64,000 bases of DNA from Chlorops oryzae (taxonomy: Eukaryota; Arthropoda; Insecta; Diptera; Chloropidae), in NCBI GenBank assembly GCA_020466095.1, contig CM035808.1:96939390-97003389 (forward strand), written 5' to 3'. The notes beneath the pieces are model-generated. The model saw only the letters and a program-made list of their open reading frames with translations, had not been told where the DNA came from and did no database searches. Positions 19,619 to 31,684 of this stretch are shown piece by piece. Both the position numbers and the translations under genes were made by a program. Each line of letters begins with the position of its first letter. Positions within the stretch are counted from its first letter, which is position 1.

Positions 19619-19718
19619 NNNNNNNNNNNNNNNNNNNNNNNNNNNNNNNNNNNNNNNNNNNNNNNNNNNNNNNNNNNNNNNNNNNNNNNNNNNNNNNNNN
19701 NNNNNNNNNNNNNNNNNN
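19619..19718. other. Assembly gap (100 N)
   Basis: Exactly 100 N, falling inside the tandem array. This is a typical place for assembly collapse. Confidence 0.99.
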
Positions 19719-21002
19719 GCGCAAGGCAGAGCCAAGAAGCAAAGCTGCGATGCAGACGCAATAATTCTTCCTAGAGGACATCATGTGACGCTTCTTATTG
19801 TGAAGTACTTCCACGAGATGTGTCATCACATATCGCACGAAACCGTCATAAATCTAATACGTTCGAAATTCTACATTTCAAAGCTACGTGTACTGTATAG
19901 AACCGTACGAAAAAATTGTCAACGCTGCAAAATCGACAACTCAAAGCCCGCCGTACCGCAAATGGCACCAATACCAGCCGCAAGGATGGCAAGCTTCGAG
20001 CGGCCGTTCACCCACGTGGGAGTCGATTATTTCGGGCCTATCCTAGTCACAGTCGGCAGACATAAGGAAAAACGTTGGGGCGTTCTATATACTTGCCTTA
20101 CACTACGCGCCATACACATGGAAGTAGCCTATAGCCTTGACACGACGTCCTGTATAATGTGTCTCCGTAACTTCATTGCAAGACGTGGCACGCCAAGAGA
20201 AATATTTTCGGACAATGGCACGAACTTCAAGGCAACAGCCAAAGTCATCCGCGACGAATTGAAAAACGTAGAATTCGCAAAAATCGAGCAGAAATTTGAC
20301 AACATTAAGTGGCGATTCAACCCACCAGGCGCACCGCATATGGGCGGAGCCTGGGAGAGGCTAGTAAGGTCGGTGAAAACAGTTCTCCACAGGATCTGCC
20401 CACACGAGAAGTTTCAGGACGAAAGTCTACGAAGTGCGCTGTGCGAAGTTGAATTCATTTTGAACGCACGCCCACTAACGTTCGTCTCTTTGGATGCGGC
20501 CGACGACGAAGCTCTAACGCCAAATCATATCTTGCTTGGCTCTCCGGACGGCGAAAAAGTTTTATGTGGCGACAATTCCGATTTAAGATCCCGCTGGCGA
20601 ATGACCCAGAAATTTGCGAACAGATTCTGGCAACGTTGGGTACAAGAATACGCTCCTGATCTTCTAAGGCGAGGCAAGTGGTTCAACAAACGTCCACCGA
20701 TACGTATCGGCGACATAGTAGTCGTTGTGGATGAGACGCTGCCAAGAAATTGCTGGCCTAAAGGTGTCATCACCGACGTGGTAACTGCAAGCGATGGCCA
20801 AGTCAGAAGAGCTACAGTGAGGACTCAAAAAGGTGTCATGGAAAGACCCACAGCAAAGATAGCGGTGCTGGATGTCGGCTCCAATAATGATAGCAGACTC
20901 GCGCCTGCGCTCATCTGCGAGGGGGAGGATGTTGCCTCCAAAATGGAAACAGGCCATAATCGATACTACAAATGGAAACCGGCTATTAGCGATGCTCAAT
21001 GA
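19719..21002 (+). CDS. pol: BEL/Pao retrotransposon Pol, integrase and C-terminal domain (5' cut by the gap)
   Basis: The frame is open from the gap, so the GTG at 19785 is not a real start. It holds the HHCC zinc domain (IILPRGHHVTLL, HEMCHHISHET, NCQRCKID). Next is the integrase core with catalytic Asp in HVGVDYFGPI (codon 20025), Asp in FSDNGTNFKA (codon 20211) and Glu in GGAWERLVRS (codon 20355). Last is the BEL-type C-terminal domain (FWQRWVQEYAPDLLRRGKW, DIVVVVDE, WPKGVI). No internal stop or frameshift is present over 400 residues, so this copy is the best preserved coding region in the window. The 3' end of the frame overlaps the polypurine tract and the first 70 bp of the LTR. Confidence 0.93.
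   Translation, partial: AQGRAKKQSCDADAIILPRGHHVTLLIVKYFHEMCHHISHETVINLIRSKFYISKLRVLYRTVRKNCQRCKIDNSKPAVPQMAPIPAARMASFERPFTHVGVDYFGPILVTVGRHKEKRWGVLYTCLTLRAIHMEVAYSLDTTSCIMCLRNFIARRGTPREIFSDNGTNFKATAKVIRDELKNVEFAKIEQKFDNIKWRFNPPGAPHMGGAWERLVRSVKTVLHRICPHEKFQDESLRSALCEVEFILNARPLTFVSLDAADDEALTPNHILLGSPDGEKVLCGDNSDLRSRWRMTQKFANRFWQRWVQEYAPDLLRRGKWFNKRPPIRIGDIVVVVDETLPRNCWPKGVITDVVTASDGQVRRATVRTQKGVMERPTAKIAVLDVGSNNDSRLAPALICEGEDVASKMETGHNRYYKWKPAISDAQ
20917..20929 (+). promoter_or_regulatory. Polypurine tract of the BEL/Pao element
   Basis: The run gcgagggggagga immediately precedes TGTTGCCTCC inside the last codons of pol, the usual position for plus-strand priming. Confidence 0.7.
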
Positions 21003-21434
21003 TCAAGTCAAAATGCATGCTACGAAACCCTAATAGTTAATATGTAACCCACATGTATATATGCTTGTATATATAATTTCATTTCAAAACTACGCTTTCT
21101 CGTTTCGTACTCATATTTACGCACATACATAAGCACACTATGCGCTAACCGACTCTGCAATTTAAAATCAATCGACAACGAGAAGCCGAAGTGTTTAAAC
21201 AGAATTTTTTTTAGTTCTTTTCCTTTCTTGCGCTTTGTTCCTTTTTTTTTGCCTTTGTCATACTATTCAGTAAAACCACATTTTTTACACTTTGCCTTAT
21301 TTTCTTTATTAAATATTAATAAATTCATTGCTTAAGTTCACAAAGCTTCAATAGTTTTTTATTTAATTCAATTTCAAGAAGAAAAAAGTTCTAAAGAAGT
21401 CTGAAAGAAATTGGTATAATTTCTCGCGTCAACA
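20930..21434 (+). repeat. 3' LTR of the BEL/Pao element
   Basis: It begins TGTTG after the polypurine tract and ends CAACA at 21434, a matching 5-bp inverted border. It contains a TATA-like stretch (gtatatatgcttgtatata near 21055) and T/A-rich polyadenylation-type sequence near 21300. The 5' LTR and the target duplication cannot be checked because of the gap. Confidence 0.65.
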
Positions 21435-22749
21435 GGCTGCTTAAGTTCATAATAAATATATCTCCCAATTATTTTATCTCATAAAATCTGTTAAATTATG
21501 CCTTAATTTTTTAGCTATACTTTATTGAATAATTGATGCTTTCCTGTTATTTGCGATCATATAATTTCAAACAATGCGACTAATTAAAAGCCAAAATATA
21601 ACGCAGGAACTTACCGCAAATATACAGAGAACAACATGCACTCACATGGCCGTCATCTTCTTACACTTCCGTTTCCGCTGAGTAATCATATAAATCCAAC
21701 TAACCAAGCACACTAAAAACAACAATGGGAAAAAACGTGCACAAACACACGCGGTTCAGTTCATGCTTAATTCGTTTTAATTCACTTTTAAGCAAACCAA
21801 ACAGGCACACACAAGCACACATAAATAAAGATAAATAAGAATGCCGAGCGTGCAGCTCCACAAATAAAAGCTCGGAAAATAAATACAGTGTGAAGGGTCT
21901 CCTTTCAGTTGCTTTTTTGTTTTGAATTTTCCCCTTTTTGGTGTTTGCACTTTGACTTCTTGTATTTATTTTGATTATTCTTTTTCGTTTTCTTTTTCGT
22001 TTATTCATTTTATTCGCTTTTCTTCGCTTTGTTTTTGTTGTAATTAATTTAAAATATTATAATGGCGTGCAGCTAGAATAAAGATAGAAAATATAAAAGC
22101 GAACACAACAAAAAAGGAAAAAAGAAAACAAGTTTAATAAAATCAAAGCAAAAAAAAAAACGCAATGAAATGAAATGAAACGAAATAAAATGGGAAGAAA
22201 TAAAATAAAAGTAAAATGAATGCCGTAAATACAGAGAGAAATGCCATCAAATGCCATAGAAAAATGGCAAGAGCTGAAACTAAATCAAGTCTAAAGCAAT
22301 AAAACAAAAAAACAATGACAAGAACAAGCAGCAACATAACGTTGATGACAGCATAACGACGATGACAACGCTGACTATTACAGCATCTCAACATCATCAT
22401 CAACGGGAACGTAAATAATTATATCGCGACTGGGGCAAAGGCTCACAAGGACAGTCAGCAAAATGTACCAGCAGCATCTGAAAGCACCAGCGGACAGTAT
22501 AAAGCAGTCATAGGAAAGACAGTACAGGGCAAGACAGTTCGGAAGCGGAGGCAGCAAGAAAACGTGCTTTAGGATACGATACTGCATAGCCGAGCTAAAC
22601 GGAATACACGTAAACGTAGCACGCAGTGGGTAGAAAAACGCAGCGAAAACATTGATAAAAAGGAGTGAAGGATTAAAAGTGAGCAGCCCCATCTCGCTGG
22701 CTCAAGGATAAAAACTATAAAGTGAATATTTTAATTGACGTCAGACGGG

Positions 22750-22782
22750 CCGACCGATCGACCGACCGACCGACCGACTAAA
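22750..22782. repeat. CGAC-type tetranucleotide microsatellite
   Basis: Repeated ccga/cgac units with one cgat variant, about eight copies. Confidence 0.8.
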
Positions 22783-22977
22783 GAATTCGATGAAAGACGA
22801 CGTGAAGGACATTCAGATACACTCAACTTAGTAGTGATGAAATCGAATAAAGCGAATGAGCGCGATTATGCATGCACGAATAAACCAGTTACTGCAAAAC
22901 CATTAAAAGAAAGCCTTAAACTAAGGTCCTGTTTCCCTAACTATGCATAACTTTTCACCATACAAACCCAAATATCC

Positions 22978-23022
22978 CAGTCAGCCAGTCGGATATCCAG
23001 TCAGTCAGTCAGTCAGTTAGCC
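22978..23022. repeat. CAGT tetranucleotide microsatellite
   Basis: cagtcagccagtcgg, then ccagtcagtcagtcagtcag. Confidence 0.8.
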
Positions 23023-23679
23023 AACAGCCGCAACTATTATGAAAGCCGAAATGAGAGAGAGGGTAAAAAGCAGCAGGGAAAAAAAGTAAAACAAAACGTA
23101 CGATGAAAACAGAAACGAAAACAAAAAAATAAAACAAAAACCCGAAGAGAAAAGAAAAGAAAATGACAGAAATAAATAAACAAAATCCGCGCAAAATATA
23201 CCAGAAACTCAAAAACTTGAATAGCTATAAAGCATCCTTACATGCTCATATATCGTCATATCCTTATGGATTTCATTCATGCCCTCGGCACATGAACACA
23301 CTCAACCAGCAGCCAGCGGCCAGCAGCCGCATTCAGCATCCAACAACCCATGGCCCAAGTCCCACCTCTCACGCCAATGCTCAACGTGCGACCTAAACTT
23401 TCTGATGATAATTACGTTGATGATGCTAGAGTTAAGATGAGCTACCATACATTATATGGAGATGGAGTGCTATGCTCTGTTTGCATGCATATGTGTGTGT
23501 GTGCGTGAGTATTTGTGGGGACAACGAAAAAATTGAAAAAAGTAATAAACGTAAAGCTATTACGAAATCTGATAATAGTCCACCGCTGGCTACGACGTTC
23601 CGAGCAAGCTGATTGCAAACGATTTGACTGCACACTCGAAAAAATTCAAAATGTCTGTGCTGTACATTTGTATGTGTAT

Positions 23680-23708
23680 TTTGGTGTGTGTGTGTGTGTT
23701 TGTGTGTA
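23680..23708. repeat. TG dinucleotide microsatellite
   Basis: A run of tg repeats with one ttt break. Confidence 0.8.
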
Positions 23709-23960
23709 CTTCTATCGGTGTAGAAGGACTTGGAGGATGTGTTGTAGCAAGCAGGGAGCAAACGTAAAATCAAAATAAGAAACGAACGGAAAAAAGCACC
23801 AAAAAAGTTTGCACGCTGCCCAACAATGAGTAGAATCGATGCTACCCGGTAGGAAAAGTTTGCATTGTTTTTTGTTGTACAACTGCTCTTTGAAGAGAAC
23901 TTTGGGGCAGCGTTGCCAGTCAAATATATGTTAACATGCCAAAAAAAAATCGTACTCAAA

Positions 23961-25033
23961 AACTAATCAGAGTAGATACAAAAAAAAATCCTTATACTTT
24001 ACCCTATGTGGAAAAAAGAGTAAAATATTTCTCGATATTTTGATAACACCAATAAATCGAATAAAACGATTTCAGCGTCCCATTTCTTTCAACTGACAGT
24101 TTTCTCCTTAAGTGCCTCGGCTTCGGTACTAGGGGCTTACTGCAGCAAATGTGTGTTAGGAAATAAAAGTGTATGCTTCACATAGACGTCGTCGAGCCAA
24201 AAGTCGAAAAACGCATGTGGGAAATATCCGAAAAGTAGCTTAAAATGGACAACTTCAACAATTGAAGCGGAGCCGCGAATAACGTTTTAAGTGACAAATT
24301 TGTTTTAGCCCAACTTTTGGACTTTCGCTTTCAAGAATTCTTTAGCCCTTTAAACTCTCCCAAATATATTGTTATTTGGTCAACTCTTAGACATTTCTTA
24401 ATACTTTGAAGCCTTGAAGTATGCAAGTGGCCTTGTAAGACCTGAAAGGCATGGCAAATTTGAAAAAATTGAATTTTTTGGAGTTGGTAGCAAGATAAAT
24501 TGATTAATCGGCTTCCAAGACCAATGAATCTTTAACAAAATCTCTAAAAGAGCCTTGGTGGGAAATTTCAGCATCCGAAATAGATAAACTGGTTATATTT
24601 ATAACAAATCATATTCAGGCAGTAATTGACGTTGAGAGTGGAGTAAATAAACTATATGCGAGAATTTAGGTGTGTTTCGTGTTTATTTATTGTTAACATA
24701 TATATGACCTTTCAATAAACTGCATAATTTGAAATTGTTTGAAATGGTTGATTTTGCTTAAAATTTGTTTTTTATGGGGTGTATTTAGACTTTAGCCTTT
24801 GACTGTATAAGCTTTTCGAAACATAAATATTCCCATTGTGTGTCATGTGTTGTGTAGGAATACTTTGCTCACGAACAAATAATGAAATGATCAAACATGA
24901 GCAGCCCATGTATGTTTAAATACGAACCCTGCTTATAATAAAAAAGTCAGTTTATGATTTTTCTACTGCTAACAAAAATTAAAGACAGAATCAAAAGTAT
25001 TGGTTTGCCTATTTCTGTAAAAGACAAAAAATT
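23961..25033. other. Unassigned AT-rich DNA
   Basis: No coding frame, terminal repeat or family seen elsewhere in the window was recognised. Confidence 0.4.
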
Positions 25034-25890
25034 AACAAGTTGGGGTGTTATAAGTAGTCAGGCGAGCCTGGCAATACAATACCCAACACAAACACACATG
25101 TTTAAATAGTTTTTGAGGCCATTAGGGGCCCCATATACCGACATTTGTTAAATATCTTTATGAAAACCGCCTTTGCCACGCCCACTTTTCCATTTTTTTT
25201 TTTTTGCAATTCTAATCGGAGGCTTAAATATACGGTCAAATTCTAAGTTTCATTGAAATATTTCGAAAAAATCCGATTTTGAGGCAGTTTTGGGATTTTT
25301 GTGGCAGACCCTAGTACTGGAGGTACCCTTAATAATAGACCGACCAAGGAAATATTTTGGGAGGATGTTTATGGCTACAAAGGAATCATAAGTGCCAAAT
25401 TTCGTGCTAGTCCCATTTGTATTTCGGGTGTAGGGGACAAATTTTGAAAAAACGCCCTTCTGCCACGCCCACTTTTAAAATTCGAAATCGTATTACTTGT
25501 CTTGAAACACGTTCAATTATCAAATTTCATTAAAATATGTTGAAAAAATTCGATTTTAGAGCAGTTTTTGTGATTTTCGTAAAAGACCCTAGTACTGGAG
25601 GTACCCCTAAAAATGGTCCGATCGGGTCCATTCTCGAACTTGTTCTTACTTATGTCTCCGTGAGTACGCACACCAAATTTTGTCGAGATAGCTCAACTCC
25701 TTCGATAAGATAACTTTATAAAGACAGACAGACAGACGCACAGACAGACGCACAGACAGACGCACAGACGGACAGACAGACGGACATGTCTAAATCGAAT
25801 CTCCTGGTGACGCTGATCATTTCTATATACATTTTGTATGGGCTATCTCGGCTGGTTCTGGGTGTTACACACAACCACACAAACGCAATA

Positions 25891-26979
25891 TCCCAATAAA
25901 CACAAAAACGATAACGTGTTCGAATCGAATTCGAATCGAATTCGTTTCGAATTCGCGGAAGGCAATTTTCGCGATATCGCGCTTTTATCGTATTTTGCGT
26001 TCGATTCGAGAGAAATAGCGATAAGAATTCGAACCGTTTGCAACGAGCTCGCCTCGAGCTCGCTTTTTTATCGTGGATTTTATAAAATGCGAGCTCGCTT
26101 TTTTATCGTGGAATTCATAAGAGTCTTACCGACTACGGCACCCTGAAAAGGATTTTGAAGTTTTGTTAATATTTTGAAAAGTCCTCGAGGGCTCCCTGAA
26201 AAATGGCCCCAATGCAAAATGTCCCCAAACTGAAAATGAAAAAAGGCCCCAAAATTTGGAGTCATTTTGCATTATGAAAAATTACCCCAAATTAAAAATG
26301 AAATTTGGCCCCAAAATAAAATGAAAAAGGCCCCAAAAACAAAAAGAGGTGTTTTTAATCGATATGAAAAATGGCCCCAAACTAGAAAATAAAACGGCCG
26401 TTATAGAATTTAAAAAATTAAAAATGAAAAAAAGACCCCAAAATTTGGGGTCATTTTGCATTACCCCAAATCAAAATATGAAACATGGCCCCAAATGTAA
26501 CATAAATTTTGAAAAATGCAAAATGACCCAAAAAAATCGCCCTAAAATTCAATACAAAATGTTGGGGCCTTTTTTAATTTTTGGATTTGGGGTAATTTTT
26601 CATAATGCAAAATGACCCCAAATTTTGGGGCCTTTTTTCATTTTCAGTTTGGGGCCATTTTGCATTGGGGCCATTTTTCAGGGAGCCCTCGAGGACTTTT
26701 CAAAATATTAACAAAACTTCAAAATCCTTTTCAGGGTGCCGTAGTCGGTAAGACTCTTATGAATTCCACGATAAAAAAGCGAGCTCGCATTTTATAAAAT
26801 CCACGATAAAAAAGCGAGCTCGAGGCGAGCTCGTTGCAAACGGTTCGAATTCTTATCGCTATTTCTCTTCGAATCGAATTCGAATCGAACGCAAAATACG
26901 ATAAAAGCGCGAGCTCGCGAAAATTGCCTTCCGCGATTCGAATTCAATTCGAATTCTTTAAAATATTTGTGTTTAGTGG
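25891..26979. mobile_element. Foldback element (about 1.09 kb imperfect palindrome) with TA target duplication
   Basis: The left end TCCCAATAAACACAAA follows TA (25889-25890). The mirrored end TTTGTGTTTAGTGGA is followed by TA. The arms are rich in ttcgaatcgaattcg and gagctcg and mirror each other, meeting near 26.4 kb. The centre has repeated ccccaaa/ttggggcc blocks. No protein is encoded. A TA duplication points to Tc1/mariner-type mobilisation. Confidence 0.75.
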
Positions 26980-27090
26980 ATACGAAACTTTAATTCTCGA
27001 AGGTAGTTTTGTTAATTTGTTTCCAAATCGCAAGACATTGGAGGTAAATATAGAATCAAGCTAACTTATAAACGAAAAAAAGTCATTCAT

Positions 27091-27170
27091 TTCAATTCGG
27101 CGAAGACGGTAAGCAGACTGGAAATAAGTACGACAAGAAATCAAGAGGTTCGGTGTTCAAATCCCACAGC
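27091..27170 (+). repeat. tRNA-related SINE fragment (family 2)
   Basis: It contains a box A-like gacggtaagcagactgg and a box B-like ggttcggtgttcaaatccca. The family is shared with 35410, 47805, 48312 and 63260. Confidence 0.6.
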
Positions 27171-27284
27171 CGGTGGATTCAAAAGCGTGGTTACTGGCAT
27201 ATTAGACCGTTTTTTTTTTTTTTTTACCGAAAATAGTCTTATAATAAGACTGTTATTAGAATCATACATTAAATATAAAAATTA

Positions 27285-27571
27285 AAAAATTTTTTTTTAC
27301 TAATCGAATATAATCGAAAATTCGACAAAAAGGCGAATCGAATATGATAAAAAATTCGAATAAAGCGCGATAGCAAAACGATAGCAAAATACGAATCGCG
27401 CGCGATGCGTAAACGATAAAAAATGCGATAAAAATATGAATCGCGTAAAAAGGTGACTCCCTCACGAATTCGAATTCGATTCGAGCTCGCCGAAAACACT
27501 CGCCGCGAAGAGTTTGCACGTCAAAACGAATTCGATTCGAATTCGATTCGAACTCGTTGTGCTTATTGGGA
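27285..27571. mobile_element. Second partial copy of the TCCCAATAA foldback family
   Basis: It has the same ttcgaattcgattcg text. Its right end TTATTGGGA (reverse of TCCCAATAA) is followed by TA and then by the resumed DINE-like repeat. The interval 25891-27571 as a whole thus forms the insertion in DINE copy A. Confidence 0.65.
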
Positions 27572-28010
27572 TACCCTCGTCACAGAGTGTGTCGGGTATA
27601 AAAATCGAATGCCAACAGTTTCTCTTCCCCTAAGAGTATGCTTCAATTTTTTTTTAAATAAATGTGATAGAATAAAATTGAAAGAAGCACTTATAAAATA
27701 CCAATTACCGTTGCGATTGCGGCGAACTTTTGCACAGGCATTCTACTAAATACAAGTAATTAAAGTTGTGGTCACAATTCTGGCATAAATGTATAGCAAA
27801 ATGAACTAAATATATATATATTTTTTTAATCAAATAAGTCATAATTTTTAAACCGCGATATCTCAAAAACTAGAGCCAATTTAGAAAAACGGTTTATGGG
27901 ACTGAATTCAGCGCCCCCCAATTATGTTTACAAGATTTGTCACCATGTTGTCGGTAAAAAAAAGTACCAAATCCGAGCACAGTGACATTAATAATAATTT
28001 TTTTAATTTT

Positions 28011-28394
28011 CTCGTCTCGGACGAACCTCGAACCGCTGATCTCTGGGTTGGTAAGTCGAAGCCTTTGCCATTACGCTAAAAAAGGAAATTTAATATGTTG
28101 ACTTGAGTTTTTGGTTGGTCAAGTTTTTGTGAAATAAAATATAATTTTTCATAGCAAAAATTTTTCAAATGAAAAATAAATTGTACTTAAAAAAAAAAAA
28201 AAAAATATGAAAAAATTTTTAGATATTAAAGAAAAATTTTTTATTTTTCAAAATTAATAAATAAAATTAATTAAAATATGAACATAAAAAAAAACCTTAG
28301 GCAATAGAAAAGAAAAAAAAAATGCAAAACCGAACCAGGGATCGAACTTCGACCTACGTGGTTGCTGAGCGAGAGTCTTACCCTTTACGCTAAT
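28011..28394 (-). repeat. Composite SINE-like unit with two tRNA-like modules (copy 1)
   Basis: On the minus strand there are two tRNA-like modules 319 bp apart, both in the same orientation. Module 28330-28394 has ttagcgtaaagggtaagac and agttcgatccctgg. Module 28011-28080 has agcgtaatggcaaaggc and gcggttcgaggttcg. Both show an A-box-like and a B-box-like element at tRNA spacing. AT-rich DNA separates them. Confidence 0.65.
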
Positions 28395-28399
28395 CAATT

Positions 28400-29385
28400 G
28401 TTGACGGTACGTCGATCAGAATGCGAACTTAAAGCAGACAACAACAAGCGCATACCAAGAGTACAAGAAAAAAATGAACTCACCGCCCTTCGATCTCTTA
28501 CGGAACAGTCAGCGGTGAGACCTATAGAGGTCGACCTTAGGTTAGACGTGCTCCATAGTTTTTATGGTCTAATTGGTAACAGTCTCACCTAAGTTGGGTC
28601 CTATTTAGCAAACTGATCGCTCGTTTACTACAGGGTTGCTACGCTGTTACATTAACGTTGAAACAAAATTGAACTGTAGGCATCTCGCTTACCGTGCCAC
28701 TAGTTAGTCTCTACTCTCGGTATCAATAGTCGTGCACTGATTCTTTTTCCTATACTCGAGGACTACTCGCTAATTAGCCAATTAGCCTTAAGGACCCGTT
28801 GTACCATAATCTTCTACAGTGATGTCATAAGACGCAAAACAGGAATTAATTAAAAGGGGAAAGTTATACAATATTCATAAATATTTGAATTCGATAAAAA
28901 CCTTATTTAGGGATGAAGGATCGTAAGTTTATAAAAAGTCTTTTATGCAATTCGACATAAAAATGAGCCTATTATGATGTCCATTTTAAAATCATAATAA
29001 AGCACATTATGACACTTGATTTGAGAAAATATAAAAAATTGTTTATACAAACAAAAAACATGGCATCCCTGCAGTAATTCTAACTACTCTCGAACTACTC
29101 CCCGACTAGTCACAAAAATACCAGGATTTACTCCCTCTTAATTTTCCAAACTATGCTTTGAACTTTCTTTTTAACGTTGAGCTGTCATTCGAAAAGAACT
29201 AGTCACAGTTTTGCTCATATGAACTAGACCTGGAGTATATATATATATACAGTTGGGTCGATTTTTGGTCAATATTGTATTTTTGCACATTTTATGAAAA
29301 AAAAAAAACAATTTTTTTTTTCTCTTTCTTTTGTATTTTTTTTCTTTTTTGTTTTTTTAAATCTTTACTTTTTCACTTCTTTTTT
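28400..29385. other. Unassigned DNA with no recognised gene
   Basis: The short DNA just after the SINE (atcagaatgcgaac, aaagcagacaacaac) recurs at 56.68 kb next to the other composite SINE, so the repeat extends to about 28450. The rest is AT-rich with no recognisable protein. Confidence 0.4.
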
Positions 29386-29390
29386 AATTT

Positions 29391-29700
29391 TCTCGCCTCG
29401 GCCGAGCCCCGAACAGCTGACCTCTGGGGGTTGGTAAGTCCGTGTCCTAACCACTACGCTTAACAAGAAAATTTAATGTGTTGATCAAAACGCTAATTTG
29501 AGTTTTTGGTTGCTGAAGTTTTTGTGGAATGCACGAATAGAATTTTTGCTACAAAAAATTATTGATTGAAATATAAATACATATTAAAAAATAAGATAAA
29601 ATATGAAGAAAAAATACTTAAAAATTAAAATATAAACATATAAACATAAAAAAAACTTGGTAATTAAAAAAAAATTATTATCCTCACTCGAGCCAGGGTA
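29391..29700 (-). repeat. Composite SINE-like unit, copy 2 (second module truncated)
   Basis: Module 29391-29462 reads on the minus strand agcgtagtggttaggacacg with a box B-like tcggggctcggcc. The second module is reduced to ctcgagccaggg near 29685. Confidence 0.6.
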
Positions 29701-31395
29701 TTGTATAACGAGGCGCAGCCGGCTGCGAAAAAAAAGCTTCATTTCGACACTTGTATCGAAAATATCTATTTCAATCGACTTTTTAAGTCCTGTATTTAGA
29801 CTTAATTGGACACGCTCAAAAGGACCTTTAAAAATATGATTGCTTTCGCAAATTAGTGTTTTTCTAAAGGACACATGGCTCCTTACCGAGCGAAATCCTA
29901 CAATCTCTCTGCAGTTCTATGGTTTGGAAAAATGCCCTCATGGACTCTGAAAATTACACGTAACATTTTCATATATCTTTTGAAGTTTTTGACCCTTTTA
30001 TAGCAATCCTTTGTTTTATAAGAGCTCAATATATAATAAAAGCCGGTCTCAAGTACCAATTAAGCACTCATTAAGCACTCTTTAAGCTCTCTTAATACTT
30101 TTAAGCATAGAATCGTTTAAATATCACAACAAGTTTGAGAATAACAGCAACAAAAAAGAACAAAAAAAAAAAACTTGAACAACAAGAAAGGCAAAGGCAA
30201 AGACAGAAATAATAACGACAATAACTGCAGCCAAACAAAACCAACTTAAAGGGAGCACATGAAAACAGTAATAACAGTCGAAAATAATACAGCAGCAGCA
30301 GCACACATTTAACATTCCACCCACTGGCCATGGTAATATCCGCACGCCATCATCCAGCGTCCGCGTGCAGTACTAAAACAGAATCTTTATGGCCCCAACA
30401 CGCCTCCCGTTATTAATTTCACGAATGAACAACCCTTGAACAACCGTTAGCATAATACGTGACTACTCGGCTTTCGGAAAAGCAAGAGTTATCAAGCATA
30501 CTTGCCGCCGAGTGAGTGTGGCCAGAATACCTTACCTTCGTAAATAACAGCAACATCAGCAGTAACAGCGGCAACAAAGGAGACAGCAACAAAAACAGTA
30601 ACAGCAATGGCAACGGCAACGGCAACAATATAATCGCCGCGATGAGACGCAACAATCCATTGAGTAAGGAGAGTAATGCCCATGAGAGGTATTATAAGAG
30701 TATAAGCGAAATTAAAAAAATCAAAGCATGGTAAACGAGAGCGAAATGTTAAGATTTTCAACTGTAAAAGGAAGCGACGAAAGTGAGAGACATGTCCTCT
30801 CAGGCTCTCTTATATCCCAAAATAAGTTTAAAAAAATAATAAGAAAACAGGACTCTCAACAGTGGCTCAGCAGTAGCAATTACATTGTTGTACTCACTTT
30901 CTGCTGTTTTCGCTCTCCTTGTTTCCGTTTCCTTTTACATTTGGTGATTACAATTTCGTGGTTTTTTCTCTTTTTAGTCCCGGTGGATCGGTTTTTTTGT
31001 TTTTGTTTTTTCTTTCATTGATATTTTGTTTGTTTGTTTTTTGGCAACTAGTACTATAAGTGTCTTAAAATCAGGCAGACCTGATATCAGGCCCGTGCGC
31101 AGTAATCACTCATAGGGGTTTTTAACTCAAGTAAATCGCATGTTAGGGACATACTACTTAATAAGACATACATTCACGCAAATACAAGAAACCCCCTCGT
31201 GGTATCACAACGGGCCGGTATACGGACCCTCTAGTACTGGGCACTAGTTCATAGCTGGTGAAATTACTACTTACTAGCGACCATCGCTACTTACTTTGCC
31301 AACCCTAAGCAATGCATTTCATCATTTCGTTTTTTGTATGAAATGTCCGCAAATAGGGTCAATCGCCACCACATCGTTTACAGCGAACCAGAGAA
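29701..31395. other. No recognised gene
   Basis: The first 500 bp are AT-rich. From 30130 to 30720 the DNA is A/C-rich with caacaacagcaac-type simple text. Open frames here are compositional artefacts (poly-L/F or poly-N/S). Confidence 0.45.
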
Positions 31396-31399
31396 AAGA

Positions 31400-31515
31400 G
31401 TCCCCCTAAAAGGGGTGGTGAATATGAGTACCCGTGAGAGGGGTGGTGATATGAGTACCCATGAGAGGGGTGGTGATATGAGTACCCTTGAAAGGAGAGC
31501 TTATATGAGTACGCA
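31400..31515. repeat. 27-bp minisatellite, about 4 copies
   Basis: atgagtaccc..gagaggggtggtgat recurs with starts at 31424, 31451, 31478 and 31505. The period is a multiple of three, so a plus-strand frame reads MSTRERGGD repeats. I regard that frame as incidental. Confidence 0.8.
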
Positions 31516-31684
31516 GAATAATAAAGTTAAAATAACTTCAATTTTAAATTTTTCTTAATATTAATTTATTTTTATAATAACTCAGTTACCAACTACGTTC
31601 GTTTGAAATTAGTTGTTTGAATTGCAATTGAATTGACTGCTGTGCAAATTGGTTTTTAATCAATCGATCAATCAATTAAAAAAT

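Larger units (their letters stand above)
21435..23960. other. Non-coding, low-complexity DNA with no recognised gene
   Basis: Frames present here are made of simple K/N/F/L-rich or Y/F-rich text without domains. The base composition (caacagcaac, gaaaacaaaacg) is like fly introns or intergenic DNA. It may be unique host sequence between transposon islands. Confidence 0.5.
25034..27600 (-). mobile_element. DINE-1-like (Helitron-associated) repeat, copy A, split by a foldback insertion
   Basis: The left end is aacaagt..tagtcaggcgagcctgg. The body has the gccacgcccac and ccctagtactggaggtaccc blocks, then a (CAGA/CGCA)n microsatellite at 25726-25790, then the core gacgctgatcatttctatat. The right end, interrupted by 25891-27571, resumes ataccctcg..cacagagtgtgtcgggtat. 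On the minus strand this gives the DINE-1/INE-1 plan: an ATACCCG end with a small hairpin, a TATATA-GATCAGCGTCACC core, then a GTCY microsatellite. Elements of this plan move as non-autonomous Helitron relatives. Confidence 0.75.

Noticed and set aside
23432..23959. 175-residue minus-strand frame with HTHTHQNTHT
   Set aside because: It runs through a TG microsatellite and low-complexity DNA. It has no domain and no splice or codon evidence.
25043..27600. Periodic short repeats suggestive of a CRISPR-like array
   Set aside because: The ttcgaattcg words and GACA runs are transposon arms and microsatellites. There are no equal spacers, and the DNA is from an animal genome.
30492..30761. Frames rich in Leu/Val/Ala or Asn/Ser at 30.1-30.8 kb
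   Set aside because: They reflect caacaacagcaac-type simple sequence and are not supported by motifs.
31078..31215. CAGGCCCGTGCGCAG near 31082 as a hAT tip
   Set aside because: The only inverted partner (caacgggccgg near 31208) is too short and no 8-bp duplication is visible.
31334..31558. Plus-strand frame with MSTRERGGD repeats
   Set aside because: It is a 27-bp minisatellite read in frame, with no recognisable protein on either side.
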